Part shown: positions 6,589 to 10,623 of the stretch, piece after piece
Layout: every line of letters begins with the position of its first letter
Position numbering within the stretch: the first letter of the stretch is position 1
From: Saccoglossus kowalevskii
Lineage: Eukaryota > Hemichordata > Enteropneusta > Harrimaniidae
DNA length: 10,623 nucleotides
Assembly (NCBI RefSeq): GCF_000003605.2
Contig: NW_003119462.1
Coordinates: 1 to 10,623 of the forward strand
Direction of reading: 5' to 3'
The notes under the pieces: model-generated
Databases searched by the model: none
What the model was told of the DNA's origin: nothing
What the model saw: the letters and a program-made list of their open reading frames with translations, nothing else
Translations under genes and position numbers: made by a program

Positions 6589-9500
6589 ATATACATGTGT
6601 GAAATCCACCTCTATGCACACACAGATATACATGTTGTGTGAAATCCACCTCTATGCACACACAGATAAACATGTTGTGTGAAATCCACCTCTGTGCACA
6701 CACTGATGTACATGTTGTGTGAAATCCACCTCTATGCACACACAGATATACATGTTGTGTGAAATCCACCTCTGTGCACACGCTGATATACATGTGTGAA
6801 ATCCACCTCTATGCACGCACAGATATACATGTTGTGTGGAATCCACCTCTATGCACACACTGATATACATGTGTGAAATCCACCTCTGTGCACACACTTA
6901 TATACATGTTGTGTGAAATCTACCTCTATGCACACACAGATATACATGTTGTGTGAAATCCACCTCTATGCACACACTGATATACATGTGTGAAATCCAC
7001 CTCTGTGCACACACTTATATACATGTTGTGTGAAATCCACCTCTGTGCACACACTGATAAACATGTTGTGTGAAATCTACCTCTATGCACACACAGATAT
7101 ACATGTTGTGTGAAATCCACCTCTATGCACACACAGATATACATGTGTGAAATCCACCTCTGTGCACACACAGATAAACATGTTGTGTGAAATCCACCTC
7201 TGTGCACACACTGATGTACATGTTGTGTGAAATCCACCTCTATGCACACACAGATATACATGTTGTGTGAAATCCACCTCTATGCACACACAGATATACA
7301 TGTTGTGTGAAATCCACCTCTATGCACACACTGATATACATGTTGTGTGAAATCCACCTCTATGCACACACAGATATACATGTTGTGTGAAATCCACCTC
7401 TATGCACACACAGATATACATGTTGTGTGAAATCCACCTCTATGCACACACAGATATACATGTGTGAAATCCACCTCTGTGCACACACTTATATACATGT
7501 TGTGTGAAATCCACCTCTGTGCACACACTGATAAACATGTTGTGTGAAATCTACCTCTATGCACACACAGATATACATGTGTGAAATCCACCTCTATGCA
7601 CACACAGATATACATGTTGTGTGAAATCCACCTCTATGCACACACAGATATACATGTTGTGTGAAATCCACCTCTATGCACACACAGATATACATGTGTG
7701 AAATCCACCTCTGTGCACACACTTATATACATGTTGTGTGAAATCCACCTCTATGCACACACAGATATACATGTTGTGTGAAATCTACCTCTATGCACAC
7801 ACAGATATACATGTGTGAAATCCACCTCTGTGCACACACAGATATACATGTTGTGTGAAATCCACCTCTATGCACACACAGATATACATGTTGTGTGAAA
7901 TCCACCTCTATGCACACACTGATAAACATGTTGTGTGAAATCCACCTCTATGCACACACAGATATACATGTTGTGTTAAATCCACCTCTGTGCACACACA
8001 GATATACATGTTGTGTGAAATCCACCTCTATGCACACACTGATATACATGTTGTGTGAAATCCACCTCTGTGCACACACTGATATACATGTGTGAAATCC
8101 ACCTCTGTGCACACACTGATATACATGTTGTGTGAAATCCACCTCTGTGCACACACAGATATACATGTTGTGTGAAATCCACCTCTGTGCACACACAGAT
8201 ATACATGTTGTGTGAAATCCACCTCTGTGCACACACTGATGTACATGTTGTGTGAAATCCACCTCTATGCACACACTTATATACATGTTGTGTGAAATCC
8301 ACCTCTGTGCACACACTGATAAACATGTTGTGTGAAATCTACCTCTATGCACACACAGATATACATGTTGTGTGAAATCTACCTCTGTGCACACAGATAT
8401 ACATGTTGTGTGAAATCTACCTCTGTGCACACACAGATATACATGTTGTGTGAAATCCACCTCTGTGCACACACTGATATACATGTTGTGTGAAATCCAC
8501 CTCTATGCACACACTGATATACATGTTGTGTGAAATCCACCTGTGCACACACTAATATACATGTTGTGTTAAATCCACCTCTATGCACACACAGATATAC
8601 ATGTTGTGTTAAATCCACCTCTATGCACACACTGATATACATGTGTGAAATCCACCTCTATGCACACACAGATATACATGTGTGAAATCCACCTCTATGC
8701 ACACACTGATAAACATGTTGTGTGAAATCCACCTCTGTGCACACACTGATATACATGTTGTGTGAAATCCACCTCTGTGCACACACTGATATACATGTTG
8801 TGTGAAATCCACCTCTGTGCACACACTGATATACATGTTGTGTGAAATCCACCTCTGTGCACACACTGATATACATGTTGTGTGAAATCCACCTCTGTGC
8901 ACACACTGATATACATGTTGTGTGAAATCCACCTCTGTGCACACACTGACAAACATGTTGTGTGAAATCTACCTCTATGCACACACTGATATACATGTTG
9001 TGTGAAATCCACCTCTATGCACACACTGATATACATGTGTGAAATCCACCTCTATGCACACACTGGTATACATGTGTGAAATCCACCTCTATGCACACAC
9101 TAATATACATGTGTGAAATCCACCACCTAGCACACACTGATATACATGTGTGAAATCCACCACCTAGCACACACTGATATACATGTTGTGTGAAATCCAC
9201 CTCTGTGCACACACTGATATACATGTTGTGTGAAATCCACCTCTATGCACACACAGATATACATGTGTGAAATCCACCACCTAGCACACACTGATATACA
9301 TGTTGTGTGAAATCCACCTCTATGCACACACTGATATACATGTTGTGTGAAATCCACCTCTATGCACACACAGATATACATGTTGTGTGAAATCCACCTC
9401 TATGCACACACAGATCACCTCTATGTACACACTTATATACATGTTGTGTGAAATCCACCTCTGTGCACACACTTATATACATGTTGTGTGAAATCCACCT

Positions 9501-10524
9501 CTATGCACACACTGATATACATGTTGTGTGAAATCCACCTCTATGCACACGCTGATATACATGTGTGAAATCCACCACCTAGCACACACTGATATACATG
9601 TTGTGTGAAATCCACCTCTATGTACACACTGATATACATGTGTGAAATCCACCTCTGTGCACACACTGATATACATGTTGTGTGAAATCCACCTCTATGC
9701 ACACACTAATATACATGTGTGAAATCCACCTCTATGCACACACTAATATACATGTTGTGTGAAATCCACCTCTATGCACACACTAATATACATGTTGTGT
9801 GAAATCCACCTCTATGCACACACTGATATACATGTGTGAAATCCACCTCTGTGCACACACTGATATACATGTTGTGTGAAATCCACCTCTATGCACACAC
9901 TGATATACATGTTGTGTGAAATCCACCTCTGTGCACACACTGATATACATGTGTGAAATCCACCACCTAGCACACACTGATATACATGTTGTGTGAAATC
10001 CACCTCTATGCACACGCTGATATACATGTGTGAAATCCACCACCTAGCACACACTGATATACATGTTGTGTGAAATCCACCTCTATGCACACACTGATAT
10101 ACATGTGTGAAATCTACCTCTATGCACACACAGATATACATGTTGTGTGAAATCCACCTCTATGCACACACTGATAAACATGTTGTGTGAAATCTACCTC
10201 TGTGCACACACTGATATACATGTTGTGTGAAATCCACCTCTGTGCACACACTAATATACATGTTGTGTGAAATCAACCTCTATGCACACACTGATATACA
10301 TGTATGAAATCCACCTCTATGCACACACTGATATACATGTTGTGTGAAATCCACCTCTGTGCACACACTTATATACATGTTGTGTGAAATCCACCACCTA
10401 GCACACACAGATATACATGTTGTGTGAAATCCACCTCTATGCACACACTGATAAACATGTTGTGTGAAATCTACCTCTGTGCACACACTGATATACATGT
10501 TGTGTGAAATCCACCTCTATGCAC
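6589..10524. repeat. 40-bp satellite array, 100 units with 37-bp variants
   Basis: The unit can be read as GATATACATGTTGTGTGAAA followed by TCCACCTCTATGCACACACA. I counted 100 occurrences of the ACATGT anchor from 6593 to 10495. Of these units, 25 are the 37-bp form that lacks one TGT (ACATGTGTGA, or ACATGTATGA once near 10299) and the rest are about 40 bp. The unit sizes plus three indels (two bases lost near 8391, two near 8542, and an anchorless partial unit of about 21 bp near 9415-9436) add up exactly to the observed span. Recurrent variants are CTATG/CTGTG, ACAGATA/ACTGATA, GATAAAC, GATGTAC, CTTATATAC, CTAATATAC, AAATCTACC and CACCACCTAG. The last occurs seven times, only right of 9120. 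Long minus-strand open frames in the array result from the unit sequence and are not annotated as genes. Confidence 0.98.
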
Positions 10525-10623
10525 TTTTTAGAAAGTTTTGTTGATCATGATTACTGACCAAAATCTATTTTTCCAAATAAACTTGTAGTGACTGAACATT
10601 TGCACCTAATTTTGGGAGTGTGA
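10525..10623 (+). other. Unique sequence right of the satellite
   Basis: The array stops abruptly after CTCTATGCAC at 10524, and 99 bases of AT-rich unique sequence follow. The only notable element is the AATAAA at 10576 with downstream G/T-rich sequence. No coding region was seen in this short flank. Confidence 0.6.
10576..10581 (+). terminator. Candidate poly(A) signal AATAAA
   Basis: This is the first canonical AATAAA or ATTAAA on the + strand after the stop codon at 6012. G/T-rich sequence follows (CTTGTAGTG at 10582-10590 and TTTTGGGAGTGTGA at the window's end), as expected for a cleavage site. If it serves the exon at 5818-6012, the 3' UTR would include the whole satellite. It may equally be a chance match in AT-rich DNA or belong to an unseen transcript. 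Confidence 0.33.

Noticed and set aside
1950-10000. Common origin of the two tandem arrays, suggested by CCTCCATGCACATACA in the first and CCTCTATGCACACACA in the second
   Set aside because: The match is short and low in complexity. The remaining unit sequences and lengths do not align, so chance is the simpler explanation.
6600-10500. Long Cys/His/Val-rich minus-strand open frames in the satellite, suggestive of zinc-finger or cysteine-rich peptides
   Set aside because: They are overlapping frames of one 40-bp unit that rotate phase every unit. Their length depends on the CTATG/CTGTG variant, with no consistent start, no signal peptide and no coding context.

Overview
This window looks like eukaryotic, probably metazoan, DNA that is poor in genes and rich in repeats. 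It is AT-rich between the repeats, has no bacterial gene organisation, and contains one exon with a convincing 3' splice site. The repeat vocabulary (words such as ACATGTA and TACCGGTA, GTCCGTCCGTCC runs, AATGAAACTTGG motifs, AAAATGGC/GCCATCTT mirror pairs) reminds me of aquatic invertebrates such as molluscs or basal deuterostomes. That placement is an impression from memory, and I cannot name a species.

Layout. Bases 1-330 may hold the decayed 3' end of a retroelement that finishes in AATAAA and a short ATT run. Bases 330-881 are unassigned. A modular minisatellite occupies 882-1067 and 1213-2042. It is built from one 34-bp core carried in 39-, about 66- and 98-bp units, and the 98-bp unit contains a long hairpin. 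Bases 2043-3659 hold no gene I can support. Two old interspersed-repeat clusters follow: degenerate units of about 120-135 bp at 3660-4200, and a hairpin-headed family with a 420-bp duplication and internal units of about 140 bp at 4251-5310.

The only gene evidence is a terminal coding exon at 5818-6012 on the + strand. It encodes 64 residues of a basic, glutamine-rich C-terminus that I do not recognise. The sequence 3' of its stop (6013-6588) has no AATAAA or ATTAAA. From 6589 to 10524 runs a 40-bp satellite of 100 units, followed by a unique flank with a canonical AATAAA at 10576.

The open frames in the repeats, including the long minus-strand ones in the satellite, follow from unit sequence and length and are not annotated as genes. 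I found no tRNA, rRNA, CRISPR array, promoter or multi-gene system. The most interesting material is the internal structure of the two tandem arrays and the possibility that the terminal exon's transcript runs through the satellite.
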